Shown here: positions 1 through 8,159 of the stretch, in pieces
Position numbering within the stretch: position 1 is the stretch's first letter
How the letters are laid out: each line of letters opens with the position of its first letter
Source: JAITVB01 sp031553805
GTDB lineage: Bacteria; Bacteroidota; Bacteroidia; Bacteroidales; Rikenellaceae
Assembly: GCA_031553805.1 (NCBI GenBank)
Contig: JAVBLC010000005.1
Coordinates: forward strand, 1-64,000
Direction of reading: 5' to 3'
DNA: 64,000 nt
The notes under the pieces: model-generated
Seen by the model: only the letters and a program-made list of their open reading frames with translations
What the model was told of the DNA's origin: nothing
The model's database searches: none
Position numbers and translations under genes: made by a program

Positions 1-66
1 AAACATAATTCATTTCGACCATTATGCAGCTATGCAAAATAATGAAAAACAGCACATTAAAACCTA

Positions 67-106
67 AATCGTGGACAAATTTTTCATGGAAAAAGTGTCC
101 ACGATT
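67..106. repeat. Long hairpin-forming inverted repeat near tRNA-Lys
   Basis: Bases 67-77 are perfectly complementary to 96-106 (11 bp, core CGTGGACA/TGTCCACG). A second stem lies inside: TTTTTC at 80-85 pairs with GAAAAA at 89-94. No gene is visible between base 1 and the tRNA. It could be the end of a mobile or repeat element, or a terminator of a gene left of the window. The window edge prevents a decision. Confidence 0.6.
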
Positions 107-160
107 TTGTCCGGTGAAATCTGCGTCAAAGTGCTTTAAAACGCATCTACGGTAAAAATA

Positions 161-195
161 AAAAGCACCGTATTCGCGTGAAATACAGTGCTTTT
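161..195 (-). terminator. Intrinsic terminator of tRNA-Lys
   Basis: AAAAGCAC (161-168) pairs with GTGCTTTT (188-195), and GTATT (170-174) pairs with the AATAC part of 182-186; one mismatch separates the two stems. Read on the minus strand the hairpin lies 23 nt past the tRNA 3' end and is followed by a T-rich stretch. It is symmetrical enough to work in both directions. Confidence 0.7.
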
Positions 196-218
196 CCTTG
201 ATTTTCAGTACTTTAAAG

Positions 219-291
219 TGATCCCGCTGGGGCTCGAACCCAGGACCCCAACATTAAAAGTGTTGTGCTCTACCTGCTGAGCTACGGAATC
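219..291 (-). tRNA. tRNA-Lys (anticodon UUU)
   Basis: On the minus strand the 73-nt cloverleaf starts GATTCCG and ends CGGGATC plus discriminator A, giving a complete 7-bp acceptor stem with one G-U pair. The anticodon loop reads CTTTTAA with anticodon TTT, and the T arm is CTGGG-TTCGAGC-CCCAG. CCA is not encoded. This is the only tRNA I found in the window. Confidence 0.97.
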
Positions 292-412
292 TTCTTTTTC
301 GAGTCACAAAGGTAGGGATTTATTCCGGTTTTGCAAAACAGGGTGATATTTAGGCGTTGGCTTCCTCATTGGAATCATTCGAATTTGATCGCTTCTCACC
401 GTTCTCGAAAAA

Positions 413-458
413 GGGGCAGCCTTCCCACCAGGCCGCCCCATCCCAAATAACTACTAAC
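413..458 (+). other. Hairpin followed by AACTACTAAC (leader-like or terminator)
   Basis: GGGGCAGCCT (413-422) pairs with AGGCCGCCCC (430-439) with one mismatch, and AACTACTAAC follows at 449-458. The same arrangement occurs at 2350-2410. No plus-strand gene begins here; it lies just past the 3' end of the minus-strand small membrane protein, so it may simply be that gene's terminator. Confidence 0.4.
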
Positions 459-468
459 AAAAAACGGA

Positions 469-786
469 TCAACCCAGTCTGGGTTTCTGAATGATCCGTA
501 TCACCAGTGAAACGCCATAAATAAAGCACCCGTAGATCAGGGTGATCAGCGCCACTTTCAGCCCACCGAAAATAATTCCGCTGGAGATTTCTCCGTTTAA
601 CTCGTGAATAATGCCCGACATCTGGTAGATGCCGACCAATGTGCCAATAAACCCGGTGATCAGGGCAATCAGTCCGATCTCTTTGGTCCAGGCCGGCGCT
701 TTCCACGCGGCCAGGAATAATCCGATGAATTCGATGGTCAGTGTGGCCATCCACAAGAAACCACCTTCGATAAACAAATTGAACAT
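469..786 (-). CDS. Small ExbB/TolQ/MotA-core membrane protein
   Basis: This 105-residue protein has three hydrophobic segments, at about residues 12-30, 37-58 and 70-98. The middle segment has the G-x-x-G-T-x-x-G-I pattern (GFIGTLVGI) found in the channel-lining helix of MotA/TolQ/ExbB proteins, and the last has a threonine-containing ALITLIYG resembling their third helix. ExbB proteins use proton flow to energise outer-membrane or motor systems and are usually at least twice as long, so this is a minimal version or a Bacteroidetes-specific relative. No ExbD/TolR partner is adjacent. A good -7 box (TACCTTTG, minus strand, 812-819) lies about 25 nt before the ATG. Family assignment is moderate; the partner and function are unknown. 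Confidence 0.6.
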   Translation of the reverse strand: MFNLFIEGGFLWMATLTIEFIGLFLAAWKAPAWTKEIGLIALITGFIGTLVGIYQMSGIIHELNGEISSGIIFGGLKVALITLIYGCFIYGVSLVIRIIQKPRLG

Positions 787-955
787 AGCGTGTGAGGGTT
801 TAGGTTCGATACAAAGGTAACCTCGTCGTCGGCGATCGGTGCTTTTCGGGCGTGACGAAACCCGTCGATGGCGTGTCGAATCCGGCGATTGGGCGAAAAG
901 TGGGGGAGGGATGCCGTTTTTTGCGCTGAAATCTCTATTTTAGACATCGAAATCT

Positions 956-1657
956 ATGGTGATGAGAAAATATTTCGGCCTGTTTTACTGGTGTGTGATG
1001 GTGCTGCTCGTCAGTCTGATCTTGCGGAGTGCGATGGGTTCATTCGGATCTGCGCTCTTCCTGTCGCTGATGCTGTTGCCGGGGGTATTGCTGGTCAAGT
1101 ATTTATCGAAAGACATTTCTTACAAGAACCGCAAGCAGGGGGTCTTGCACACGCTTTACCTGGTTGCCATCGCTTCATTGACCGAATATTTGGCGATCAT
1201 CTTTGTCCATTGGAATCTGCACGGGTTCGAATCTTTCCAGAAACTCGAGATGGTACTCAATCCCTTTTTTATTTGGTTTGTGCTTGCTTCGCTGCTGTCA
1301 ATCGAGGCGCTCATCAAGTCGCATTTTATGGGCGATGTGCCGCCAGAGAAGTATATTCGTTTTACTTCCGAACGGGCCAAAGTGGCGCTCGAGCTCGACT
1401 CGATCACCTACGTCGAATCGCGTGATTACGCCGTGTACGTGATGACCGCATCCGGAAAATCGTATCCGACGCGGATGAAAATCTCGCAATGGGAGCTGGC
1501 CCTCGACGACCGCTTCGTGCGGGTCCACCGCTCGTTTATCGTCAACCGGCGATACGTGACGCGGATCGATTCGCGGGCGGTTTATCTGGGCGACGACCTG
1601 CCGATCGAAATTTCGCGGAAATACAAGGAGAGCGTCCAGGAAAAGCTGGGCGACTAA
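956..1657 (+). CDS. Membrane-anchored LytTR-family transcriptional regulator
   Basis: The 233-residue protein has an N-terminal half with four membrane segments (about residues 8-24, 30-50, 62-86 and 97-118). A C-terminal LytTR DNA-binding domain follows from about residue 135 (SITYVESRDYAVYV, then RVHRSFIVNRRYV). LytTR domains normally bind promoters as response-regulator outputs; here no receiver domain is present, so the membrane part may sense the signal. ATG codons at 956 and 962 are both possible starts. No histidine kinase is adjacent. A REP-like terminator begins immediately after the TAA. Target genes cannot be told from the sequence. Confidence 0.88.
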   Translation: MVMRKYFGLFYWCVMVLLVSLILRSAMGSFGSALFLSLMLLPGVLLVKYLSKDISYKNRKQGVLHTLYLVAIASLTEYLAIIFVHWNLHGFESFQKLEMVLNPFFIWFVLASLLSIEALIKSHFMGDVPPEKYIRFTSERAKVALELDSITYVESRDYAVYVMTASGKSYPTRMKISQWELALDDRFVRVHRSFIVNRRYVTRIDSRAVYLGDDLPIEISRKYKESVQEKLGD

Positions 1658-1682
1658 GGTGCGTGCCCGCACAGGGAATTTT
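1658..1682 (+). terminator. REP-like terminator C1, abutting the LytTR stop codon
   Basis: The first base after the TAA starts GGTGCGTGCCCGCAC followed by AGGGAATTTT. The GTGCG/CGCAC arms form a hairpin and a T run follows. It is a member of the dispersed family described in the findings. Confidence 0.7.
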
Positions 1683-1774
1683 GACTTTATTAGTCTGGGT
1701 TAAGGGACATGCCCGCACCCAGAATATTTCTAATGGGGCGCATGTTTTCTCGCCGCTTTATTATCTTTGCCTCG

Positions 1775-2305
1775 ATGAGAAAACTCGAGAATCACGAATT
1801 GGGGCGCCCGACGCAGGAGGAATTTTTCGAAATGCGAAAGTTTCCGGTGGTGGTCGTGGCCGACAATGTCCGCAGCCTGCACAACGTGGGGTCGATGTTC
1901 CGCACGTGCGACGCCTTTGCCGTAGAAGCCCTTTATCTGTGCGGGATTACTGCCACGCCCCCCGATAAAGAAATCCACAAGACGGCGCTCGGGGCCGAGC
2001 AAACCGTTGCCTGGCGCCATTTTTTGAAAACATCGGATGCTGTGGATCTCCTGCAATCAGAGGGCTATACTGTCCTGGCCGTCGAACAGGCCGAAGGGGC
2101 TGCGATGCTCGATGCGTTCCGGATCGATCCGGAACGGAAATACGCCCTCGTCTTCGGCAATGAAGTGAGGGGGGTAGACCAGCAGGTGGTCGACCGGTGC
2201 GCCGGCTGCCTCGAAATCCCCCAGGCCGGCACCAAGCACTCCTTGAACGTTTCTGTGTCAGCCGGCGTTGTTCTTTGGGCATTTTTCCGCCAATTCGGCC
2301 TGTAA
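1775..2305 (+). CDS. TrmH/SpoU-family RNA 2'-O-methyltransferase
   Basis: This 176-residue SPOUT methyltransferase transfers a methyl group from SAM to a ribose 2'-OH of tRNA or rRNA. The three family motifs are present in order: N-x-G-S-x-F-R (NVGSMFRTCDA), FGNEVRGV, and the C-terminal knot segment IPQAGTKHSLNVSVSAGV. The frame is open further upstream, but a perfect -7 box (TATCTTTG, 1762-1769) lies inside that extension, so the ATG at 1775, five bases past the box, is the supported start and the mRNA would be almost leaderless. The substrate nucleotide cannot be named from sequence alone. Confidence 0.9.
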   Translation: MRKLENHELGRPTQEEFFEMRKFPVVVVADNVRSLHNVGSMFRTCDAFAVEALYLCGITATPPDKEIHKTALGAEQTVAWRHFLKTSDAVDLLQSEGYTVLAVEQAEGAAMLDAFRIDPERKYALVFGNEVRGVDQQVVDRCAGCLEIPQAGTKHSLNVSVSAGVVLWAFFRQFGL

Positions 2306-2349
2306 ACCGACAGTTTGTCACCAGGCGCTTGCTACAGGCACAAAAGAAA

Positions 2350-2384
2350 ACGGAAGAGGGAACCGTCGCGGCAACCTCTTCCGT
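2350..2384 (+). terminator. Hairpin, terminator or leader attenuator
   Basis: ACGGAAGAGG (2350-2359) and CCTCTTCCGT (2375-2384) form a perfect 10-bp stem with a 15-nt loop. No clear T run follows. It lies 45 nt past the TrmH-type gene and directly before the leader-like AACTACTAAC motif. Confidence 0.55.
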
Positions 2385-2424
2385 CGGGGATTAACCCCAA
2401 AACTACTAACCCAAACTTAAATAA

Positions 2425-2454
2425 ATGAAGAAACCTATTTGTACTCTTCCTTAA
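2425..2454 (+). other. Nine-codon open frame behind a leader-like sequence
   Basis: ATG at 2425 opens the frame MKKPICTLP and then a TAA. The preceding AACTACTAACCCAAAC closely resembles the sequence in front of the Gfo/Idh/MocA gene start (minus strand, near 11217). It may be the stub of a lost gene whose start region survives, or a leader peptide. Translation is unproven. Confidence 0.25.
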
Positions 2455-2652
2455 TCAAACGCTCGACTAAGGACGGTTATTGTGTATTTCACAATATTTA
2501 TGCCAAATAACGTTTTCGATACAATTAACAGATAGAATTTTAGATAGAATTTTAGATAGATTTTTCCCGTTTTATATACTACAAACGCAAAGACCGTACC
2601 GCATCGTATGCCACGTGCTGAATTCTTTGTACCTTTGCATAAAATATTACCA

Positions 2653-3831
2653 ATGAAACGTGTCGTTGTCGGACTTTCGGGGGGCGTAGACTCCAGTGTC
2701 GCCGCATATCTGCTTAAGGAGCAGGGATATGAGGTGGTCGGGATGTTCATGCAGAACTGGCACGACACGACCGGCACCCTGGCCGGCGACTGTCCGTGGT
2801 ACGACGACCGGATGTTTGCCGAACTGGTGGCCAAAAAACTCGACATTCCGTTTCATTTCATCGACCTGAGCGGCCCTTACCGCCAGCGGGTGGTCGATTA
2901 TATGTTCTCGGAATACGAACGCGGCCGTACGCCCAACCCCGACGTACTCTGCAACCGCGAGATCAAGTTCGACGCCTTTCTCAAAGCCGCCCTCGACCTG
3001 GGGGCCGATTACGTGGCGACGGGCCACTACTGCCGCCGCGACGAAGTTTTCGTGGATGGGGCGGTGCGTTACCGGTTGTTGGCGGGAGCTGATCCCAACA
3101 AAGACCAAAGCTATTTTCTGTGTCAACTGTCTCAGGAACAGCTTTCGCGTTCGCTGTTTCCGATCGGCGACCTGCTGAAATCCGAAGTACGGCGCATCGC
3201 CGCCGAACAGGGGTTGGCGACGGCCGAACGCAAGGATTCGCAAGGGATCTGTTTTGTCGGCAAAGTAGACCTTCCGGTGTTCTTGCAGCAAAAATTGGCC
3301 GCCAAGAAAGGCGACATCGTTGAAATTTCCCGGGATTTTTCAGGATATACCGTCGCCGGTGTTGCTGACCGTCCGTTGGAAGAGGCTGCCGAGCCGATCC
3401 TTTACCACCCGTCGGATGGCATGAAAGTCGGCGAACACAACGGCGCCCATTTCTTCACCATCGGCCAGCGCAAGGGCCTGCAGGTAGGCGGAAAACCCGA
3501 ACCGCTTTTCGTCATCGCCACCGACATCCCGAACAACGTAATCTACGTTGGGCAGGGCGACGACCACCCCGGGCTGTACCGTTCGGTACTTAACATCCGC
3601 CCCGACGAGGTGCATTGGGTGCGTCCCGACCTGGCCCTGTCGGCCGGACAAAGCGCTGCGTTCGACGTCCGCATCCGCTACCGCCAGCCGTTGCAGCGGG
3701 CTACGCTGACCATGACTTCCGACGGCGCGTATATCCGTTTCGAAAAACCGCAACGGGGCGTTACCGCCGGCCAGTTCGCCGCCTGGTATTCGGGCGAAGA
3801 GCTGATCGGGTCGGGCGTGATCGACCGGTGA
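2653..3831 (+). CDS. mnmA: tRNA-specific 2-thiouridylase MnmA
   Basis: MnmA uses ATP and a persulfide sulfur to make s2U34 in tRNA-Lys, -Glu and -Gln; the window itself carries a tRNA-Lys with UUU anticodon, a substrate of this enzyme. The 392-residue protein starts with the PP-loop GLSGGVDSSVAA. It has the first active-site cysteine in NPDVLCNREIKF and the second in the DSQGICFVGK segment, and the C-terminal barrel follows. The start at 2653 is set by the -7 box TACCTTTG at 2630-2637, which lies inside the longer possible frame. It is followed head-to-head by minus-strand lipoprotein genes. Confidence 0.96.
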   Translation: MKRVVVGLSGGVDSSVAAYLLKEQGYEVVGMFMQNWHDTTGTLAGDCPWYDDRMFAELVAKKLDIPFHFIDLSGPYRQRVVDYMFSEYERGRTPNPDVLCNREIKFDAFLKAALDLGADYVATGHYCRRDEVFVDGAVRYRLLAGADPNKDQSYFLCQLSQEQLSRSLFPIGDLLKSEVRRIAAEQGLATAERKDSQGICFVGKVDLPVFLQQKLAAKKGDIVEISRDFSGYTVAGVADRPLEEAAEPILYHPSDGMKVGEHNGAHFFTIGQRKGLQVGGKPEPLFVIATDIPNNVIYVGQGDDHPGLYRSVLNIRPDEVHWVRPDLALSAGQSAAFDVRIRYRQPLQRATLTMTSDGAYIRFEKPQRGVTAGQFAAWYSGEELIGSGVIDR

Positions 3832-3832
3832 G

Positions 3833-4309
3833 TTATTCTTCGGAATTAGCCAGCAGTTTGAATTCAAGCCGGTTGCCAGCTCCCAGTCGGTAGGTGTAGA
3901 TCGCCCGGCCGGCAATGTGTCCATCCGAGTAGTCGGCGATCACCCAACGGCCGCCCAACGGCTCGATTTTCCAGAATTGCATCGTTCCACCCAGAATGGC
4001 TTGATCGGGGATCAATTCCGGCTGGCTTTTGAGCGATTCTTCGATGAATGCGGCCGGATCTTTAATTCCCTTTGCGGAGAGGGTGCGCCCTTCAGAATCG
4101 TTGTCGAACCAGTAATTGTCCCGCTTCAGCTCCCATTTCAACTGCTCGGTTACTGCGTTGAGCGAATCGCGCTCGGTGACCGTGCGTTTCAGTAGATTTT
4201 CGAGCGAGTCGATCCGGGCTTCGGCCTGCGCTTGCAAGCCGGGATCGGGCTGTTCCCGGCAGGCGGTCAGCGCAAAGACGATCAGGATGTAAACGATATT
4301 TTTCATCAT
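3833..4309 (-). CDS. Small lipoprotein of unknown function
   Basis: The 158-residue protein has a short signal peptide ending in the lipobox LTAC (cysteine near residue 17), so it should be a lipid-anchored exported protein. Residues about 25-60 are rich in charged heptad-like repeats (ARIDSLENLLKRTVTERDSLN), suggesting a coiled coil. I recognise no family in the rest. Two adjacent ATG codons (4309 and 4306) are possible starts; both leave the signal peptide intact. It lies 35 nt downstream of the next lipoprotein gene in the same direction, so the two may be co-transcribed. Its stop is 1 nt from the mnmA stop, so the two transcripts converge. Confidence 0.75.
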   Translation of the reverse strand: MMKNIVYILIVFALTACREQPDPGLQAQAEARIDSLENLLKRTVTERDSLNAVTEQLKWELKRDNYWFDNDSEGRTLSAKGIKDPAAFIEESLKSQPELIPDQAILGGTMQFWKIEPLGGRWVIADYSDGHIAGRAIYTYRLGAGNRLEFKLLANSEE

Positions 4310-4344
4310 TTTCAGAAATTTACCGGGAGGATTTATGCAATGCA

Positions 4345-5370
4345 TCAGCCGGGCATCCCGATGGCCGTTTCGGCCATATCGATGACCCTCTTGTAGAATT
4401 CGTCGAAGAAAGGGTATTTGTCGTCGCTGTTGAACTTTTGATTGCGGGCCTCTTTCAGAAACGTTTCGAGCAGGCGCGCGGTGATCGAATCGGGATACTT
4501 TTTCAACAGGGCTTGGTAGCTGCGGTGAGATTCGTCGTAGATTTTCAGCTTGCCGTCTTCGAAATAAAAGGTCGGCGTGTTGTCTTCGCCGAAAAGGTAG
4601 TCCCGGAGGTAGAATATATAGTTTTCGCGGGCCTGGTCGATTGGGGCGCTGTCGGGATATTTGTCGATATATTTCTCCCAGCGGACGACGCGTTCGCCGA
4701 CCTCATCCCACGTGAGGCAGATGCCGGCGTCGGCCGAATAGAGTTTTACGGACTCGTCTTCAATGATCTTTAGGAAATTGCGCAGGGCGGGGGAGAGGTA
4801 GGGGCCGAAAAGGTTCCAGTAGTGGTAGTTGCGGAACTTTAACTCGTTGTATCCTTCGCCGATACCCCAGATTTTAAGGCCGGTGTCGCGGAACAGTTTC
4901 GACACGACGTTGCTCGACCCGGCCCACTCGCCGTAGACCCCCATCCACCCGGCGTTGATGTCGAAGAGTTTTTCGACGTTTTGCTCTTGCCGGTCACGAT
5001 AGGTTTTGTAGCAGGCATCGGCTTCAGCCGGCGACATGGTTTTGAGACGGGAGGCAGTTTCTTCGCGCAGTTTGACAATGGCGTCGGCCACCGGTTTGCT
5101 GCGGGCATAAAGGCGCGGGAAGTCGGGTCTTTCGTCGCTGTCATCACCAGCGTCATAATAGCCTTCCTCTTCTTCCGCATCCCCCACATACTCTTCGTCG
5201 TCGGTTACTTCGTCGGCGCTCCACCATGCCTCGTCGTCTTCGGCCGGAGCGGGTTCTGCCATTGCGGTTTCGGTCGCATATCTGGGCGGCCGTTCGTTTC
5301 CGCAAGACGAACATCCCGTTGTCGCGACCAGGCACAACAACGGGATGATGGTTTTTGTGAAATGGGTCAT
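4345..5370 (-). CDS. Acidic lipoprotein with TPR-like helical repeats
   Basis: The 341-residue protein has a signal peptide and lipobox (VATTGC, cysteine about residue 20), followed by a very acidic linker at about residues 40-80 with runs of D and E. The C-terminal half has two segments of the type YxxxxxKYPDS (KYIDKYPDSAPIDQ and LLKKYPDSITARL), which resemble the helical repeats of periplasmic TPR lipoproteins. The function is unknown. It sits just downstream of pgk on the same strand, 28 nt away, so read-through from pgk is possible, though a shared role is not evident. Confidence 0.72.
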   Translation of the reverse strand: MTHFTKTIIPLLCLVATTGCSSCGNERPPRYATETAMAEPAPAEDDEAWWSADEVTDDEEYVGDAEEEEGYYDAGDDSDERPDFPRLYARSKPVADAIVKLREETASRLKTMSPAEADACYKTYRDRQEQNVEKLFDINAGWMGVYGEWAGSSNVVSKLFRDTGLKIWGIGEGYNELKFRNYHYWNLFGPYLSPALRNFLKIIEDESVKLYSADAGICLTWDEVGERVVRWEKYIDKYPDSAPIDQARENYIFYLRDYLFGEDNTPTFYFEDGKLKIYDESHRSYQALLKKYPDSITARLLETFLKEARNQKFNSDDKYPFFDEFYKRVIDMAETAIGMPG

Positions 5371-5398
5371 GATTTTTACTGACCTATTTAGTGAAGAA

Positions 5399-6661
5399 TT
5401 ACTTGCGGATCGCGGCTACGCCCGGAAGTTCGATGCCTTCCATGTACTCGAGCAGCGCCCCGCCGCCGGTCGAAACGTAACTCACCTGCTTGTTCAATCC
5501 GAATTGGTTGATGCAGGCTACTGAGTCGCCGCCGCCCACAAGCGAGTATGCGCCCTTGGACGTAGCGCGGGCAATGGCTTCGGCCACTTGGCGCGAACCG
5601 TTGGCAAAATTGGGCATTTCGAACACGCCCACCGGGCCGTTCCACAGGATGGTCTTTGACGATTCGATCACGTTGCAGAATGTTTTTACCGTTTCCGGGC
5701 CGGCGTCGAGGCCCATCCAACCGTCGGGAATGGCGTTGGCCGGGAATACCTTTTGCGGGGTGTCGTTATTGAATTCCTGACCGCACACCACGTCGGTGCC
5801 CAGGTGTACCTGCACACCCAGCTCCTTGGCTTTGGCCAGGATGTTGAGGGCCACCTCGAACTGGTCGGCTTCGCACAACGAGTTGCCGACTTTGCCGCCC
5901 TGGGCCGCCATGAACGTATAAACCATGCCGCCGCCTACAATCAGGTGGTCGACTTTCTTAAGCAGATTTTCGATGATCGTGATTTTCGACGAAACCTTGG
6001 CGCCGCCGATGATCGCGGTAAACGGTTTTTCGGGGTGTTCGAGCACCTTGTCGATCGCCTTGATCTCGCCCTCCATGATGTAGCCGAACATCTTGTCGTT
6101 CGGGAAGTAAGAGGCGATCAGCGCGGTCGAGGCGTGGGCGCGGTGGGCGGTGCCGAAAGCGTCGTTGACGTAGCAGTCGGCATACGAAGCGAGTTTTTTC
6201 GTAAACTCTTTCTGGCTCTCCTTAGTGGCTTTCTTGGCCGCGGCTTTTTCCTCGTCCGAAGCGTCTTCGGCCAGTCCGCGGGGTTTTTCTTCTTCCTCGG
6301 CATAGAAGCGGAGGTTTTCCAACAGCAACACCTGGCCGGGTTTCAACGCAGCAGCTTTTTCTGCAGCCTGCGGGCCCATGCAATCGTCGGCGAAGTCGAT
6401 GGTCATCCCCAGGTTCTTCTCCACGCACGAAATGATGAATTTCAGCGAGAAATCGGCATCAGGGTTTTTCTTCGGGCGTCCCAGGTGCGACATCAGGATC
6501 ACTGAACCGCCGCCGGCCAGCACTTTCTTGATCGTCGGGATGGCCGCACGGATGCGGGTATCGTCGGTTACCTCTTTGGTCTGTTTGTCGAGGGGTACGT
6601 TGAAGTCGACGCGGATGATCGCTTTCTTGCCTTTAAAATCGTAGGTGTCAATCGATTGCAT
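5399..6661 (-). CDS. pgk: Phosphoglycerate kinase
   Basis: Pgk transfers phosphate from 1,3-bisphosphoglycerate to ADP in glycolysis. The 420-residue protein is of normal length and has the N-terminal signature KKAIIRVDFNVPLD, the substrate-binding MSHLGRPK, and the C-terminal nucleotide-binding GGGDSVACINQFG and STGGGALLEYMEG. Residues about 115-150 hold a lysine/glutamate-rich insertion, which I believe is common in Bacteroidetes. A well-formed promoter (-33 and -7) lies at 6714-6745. The gene is divergent from kbl across an AT-rich 218-nt region. Confidence 0.98.
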   Translation of the reverse strand: MQSIDTYDFKGKKAIIRVDFNVPLDKQTKEVTDDTRIRAAIPTIKKVLAGGGSVILMSHLGRPKKNPDADFSLKFIISCVEKNLGMTIDFADDCMGPQAAEKAAALKPGQVLLLENLRFYAEEEEKPRGLAEDASDEEKAAAKKATKESQKEFTKKLASYADCYVNDAFGTAHRAHASTALIASYFPNDKMFGYIMEGEIKAIDKVLEHPEKPFTAIIGGAKVSSKITIIENLLKKVDHLIVGGGMVYTFMAAQGGKVGNSLCEADQFEVALNILAKAKELGVQVHLGTDVVCGQEFNNDTPQKVFPANAIPDGWMGLDAGPETVKTFCNVIESSKTILWNGPVGVFEMPNFANGSRQVAEAIARATSKGAYSLVGGGDSVACINQFGLNKQVSYVSTGGGALLEYMEGIELPGVAAIRK

Positions 6662-6713
6662 AACGTTTTGTATTTAGTTTTTTTAGTGTCTTCCGAAAGA
6701 TGGAACTATCCAC

Positions 6714-6745
6714 CAAAGGTATTTATTTTTCGTCGAAAAACCAAA
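6714..6745 (-). promoter_or_regulatory. Bacteroidetes-type promoter of pgk
   Basis: On the minus strand TTTG (6745-6742) is followed after a 20-nt spacer by TACCTTTG (6721-6714). This matches the TTTG-N19/20-TAnnTTTG consensus recognised by the Bacteroidetes primary sigma factor. Transcription would start about 45 nt before the pgk ATG. Confidence 0.8.
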
Positions 6746-6879
6746 GAATATATTTGGCTCGTTCAATAGACTCAAAACCGTATATCAAAAAATTACGTTT
6801 TTTAATTTTTTTTCTGAAAAATCTAAAAATATTTCAGAAAATTGCTAATTTTGGAGTTGAATCCAAATTGTAAATTACA

Positions 6880-8070
6880 ATGTACGGAAAAATCAAACAA
6901 CATCTGACGGATGAGCTGGCCGCCATCGAATCGGCGGGCCTGAGCAAGCGCGAACGTGTTATCATTTCACCCCAGCAGGCATCGATCCGCATCTCGACGG
7001 GGGCTGAGGTGCTCAATTTCTGCGCGAATAATTACCTGGGGCTTTCCAATAATCCGCGGTTGATCGGGGCTGCCAAACGGGCGATGGACGAACGCGGTTT
7101 CGGCCTGTCGTCGGTGCGCTTTATCTGCGGCACGCAGGATATTCATAAGGAACTCGAGGCGGCGATTGCCCGCTATTTCGGCACTGAGGACACGATCCTT
7201 TATGCCGCCTGCTTCGATGCCAACGGGGGCGTGTTCGAGCCGCTGTTGGGCGAGGAGGATGCGATCATTTCCGACGCGTTGAACCACGCGTCGATCATCG
7301 ACGGCGTGCGGCTGTGTAAGGCGCAACGCTACCGCTACGCCAACGCCGATATGGCCGAACTCGAAGAATGCCTGAAAGAGGCGCAGGCGCAACGTTTCCG
7401 CCTGATCGTTACCGACGGCGTCTTTTCGATGGACGGCAACGTGGCACCGATGGACAAAATTTGTGCACTGGCTGAGAAGTACGATGCGCTGGTGATGGTC
7501 GATGAGTGTCATTCGGCTGGGGTTGTGGGCGCTACGGGCCGCGGCGTGACCGAACAATTTTCGATACGGGGCCGGGTCGATATCATTACAGGTACCCTCG
7601 GAAAAGCCTTTGGCGGCGCGATCGGCGGGTTTACCACCGGGCGGCGCGAGATCATCGAGCTGTTGCGCCAACGTTCGCGTCCCTACCTGTTCTCGAACTC
7701 TATTCCGCCGGCTGTGGTCGGGGCTGGAATTGAGCTCTTCAAGATGCTTGAAGAGTCGGACGAATTGCATGCAAAACTGGCCGAAAACGTCGATTATTTC
7801 CGTGGTCGGATGCTGGCCGCCGGATTCGATATAAAACCTACGCAGTCGGCCATTTGTGCTGTAATGCTTTACGATGCGCGGGTGGCGCAGGAATTTGCGG
7901 CACGGCTGTTGGACGAGGGAATTTACGTGACCGGTTTCAGCTATCCGGTGGTGCCGAAAGAGCAGGCGCGCATTCGGGTGCAGGTGTCGGCCGGCCACTC
8001 GCGCCAACACCTCGACCGTTGCGTGGCCGCCTTCGAAAAGGTGGGGCGCGAGTTGGACGTCATAAAATAA
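6880..8070 (+). CDS. kbl: Glycine C-acetyltransferase (2-amino-3-ketobutyrate CoA ligase)
   Basis: This PLP enzyme of the alpha-oxoamine synthase family cleaves 2-amino-3-ketobutyrate with CoA to glycine and acetyl-CoA, the second step of threonine degradation. At 396 residues the length is typical. The PLP lysine lies in TGTLGKAFGGAIGGF, the cofactor aspartate/histidine pair in VDECHSAGVVG, and the GLSSVRFICGTQDIHKELE block distinguishes Kbl from serine palmitoyltransferase and KAPA synthase, although a related acyl-CoA specificity cannot be excluded. A -7 box TAATTTTG lies at 6846-6853. Threonine dehydrogenase (tdh) is not adjacent. The next gene is an Lrp-type regulator, a plausible controller of amino-acid turnover. 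Confidence 0.92.
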   Translation: MYGKIKQHLTDELAAIESAGLSKRERVIISPQQASIRISTGAEVLNFCANNYLGLSNNPRLIGAAKRAMDERGFGLSSVRFICGTQDIHKELEAAIARYFGTEDTILYAACFDANGGVFEPLLGEEDAIISDALNHASIIDGVRLCKAQRYRYANADMAELEECLKEAQAQRFRLIVTDGVFSMDGNVAPMDKICALAEKYDALVMVDECHSAGVVGATGRGVTEQFSIRGRVDIITGTLGKAFGGAIGGFTTGRREIIELLRQRSRPYLFSNSIPPAVVGAGIELFKMLEESDELHAKLAENVDYFRGRMLAAGFDIKPTQSAICAVMLYDARVAQEFAARLLDEGIYVTGFSYPVVPKEQARIRVQVSAGHSRQHLDRCVAAFEKVGRELDVIK

Positions 8071-8112
8071 TACCCAAGGTTGGTATTTGTAATTATTTGG
8101 GAGTTGAAAAAA

Positions 8113-8142
8113 TTGGATTGTTAAAAAAGATCACTACTTTTG
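8113..8142 (+). promoter_or_regulatory. Promoter of the Lrp-type regulator
   Basis: TTG (8113-8115) is followed after 19 nt by TACTTTTG (8135-8142). The match to the Bacteroidetes consensus is good and lies 17 nt before the ATG at 8160. Confidence 0.75.
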
Positions 8143-8159
8143 TGACGTATTGTAATTGA

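Larger units (their letters stand above)
2306..2652. other. Intergenic region between the TrmH-type gene and mnmA
   Basis: About 350 nt without a confident gene. It holds a hairpin (2350-2384), the AACTACTAAC motif (2401-2410), a 9-codon open frame (2425-2454), AT-rich sequence with two exact copies of TTTTAGATAGAAT-like units at about 2527-2552, and the mnmA -7 box TACCTTTG (2630-2637). Confidence 0.7.
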
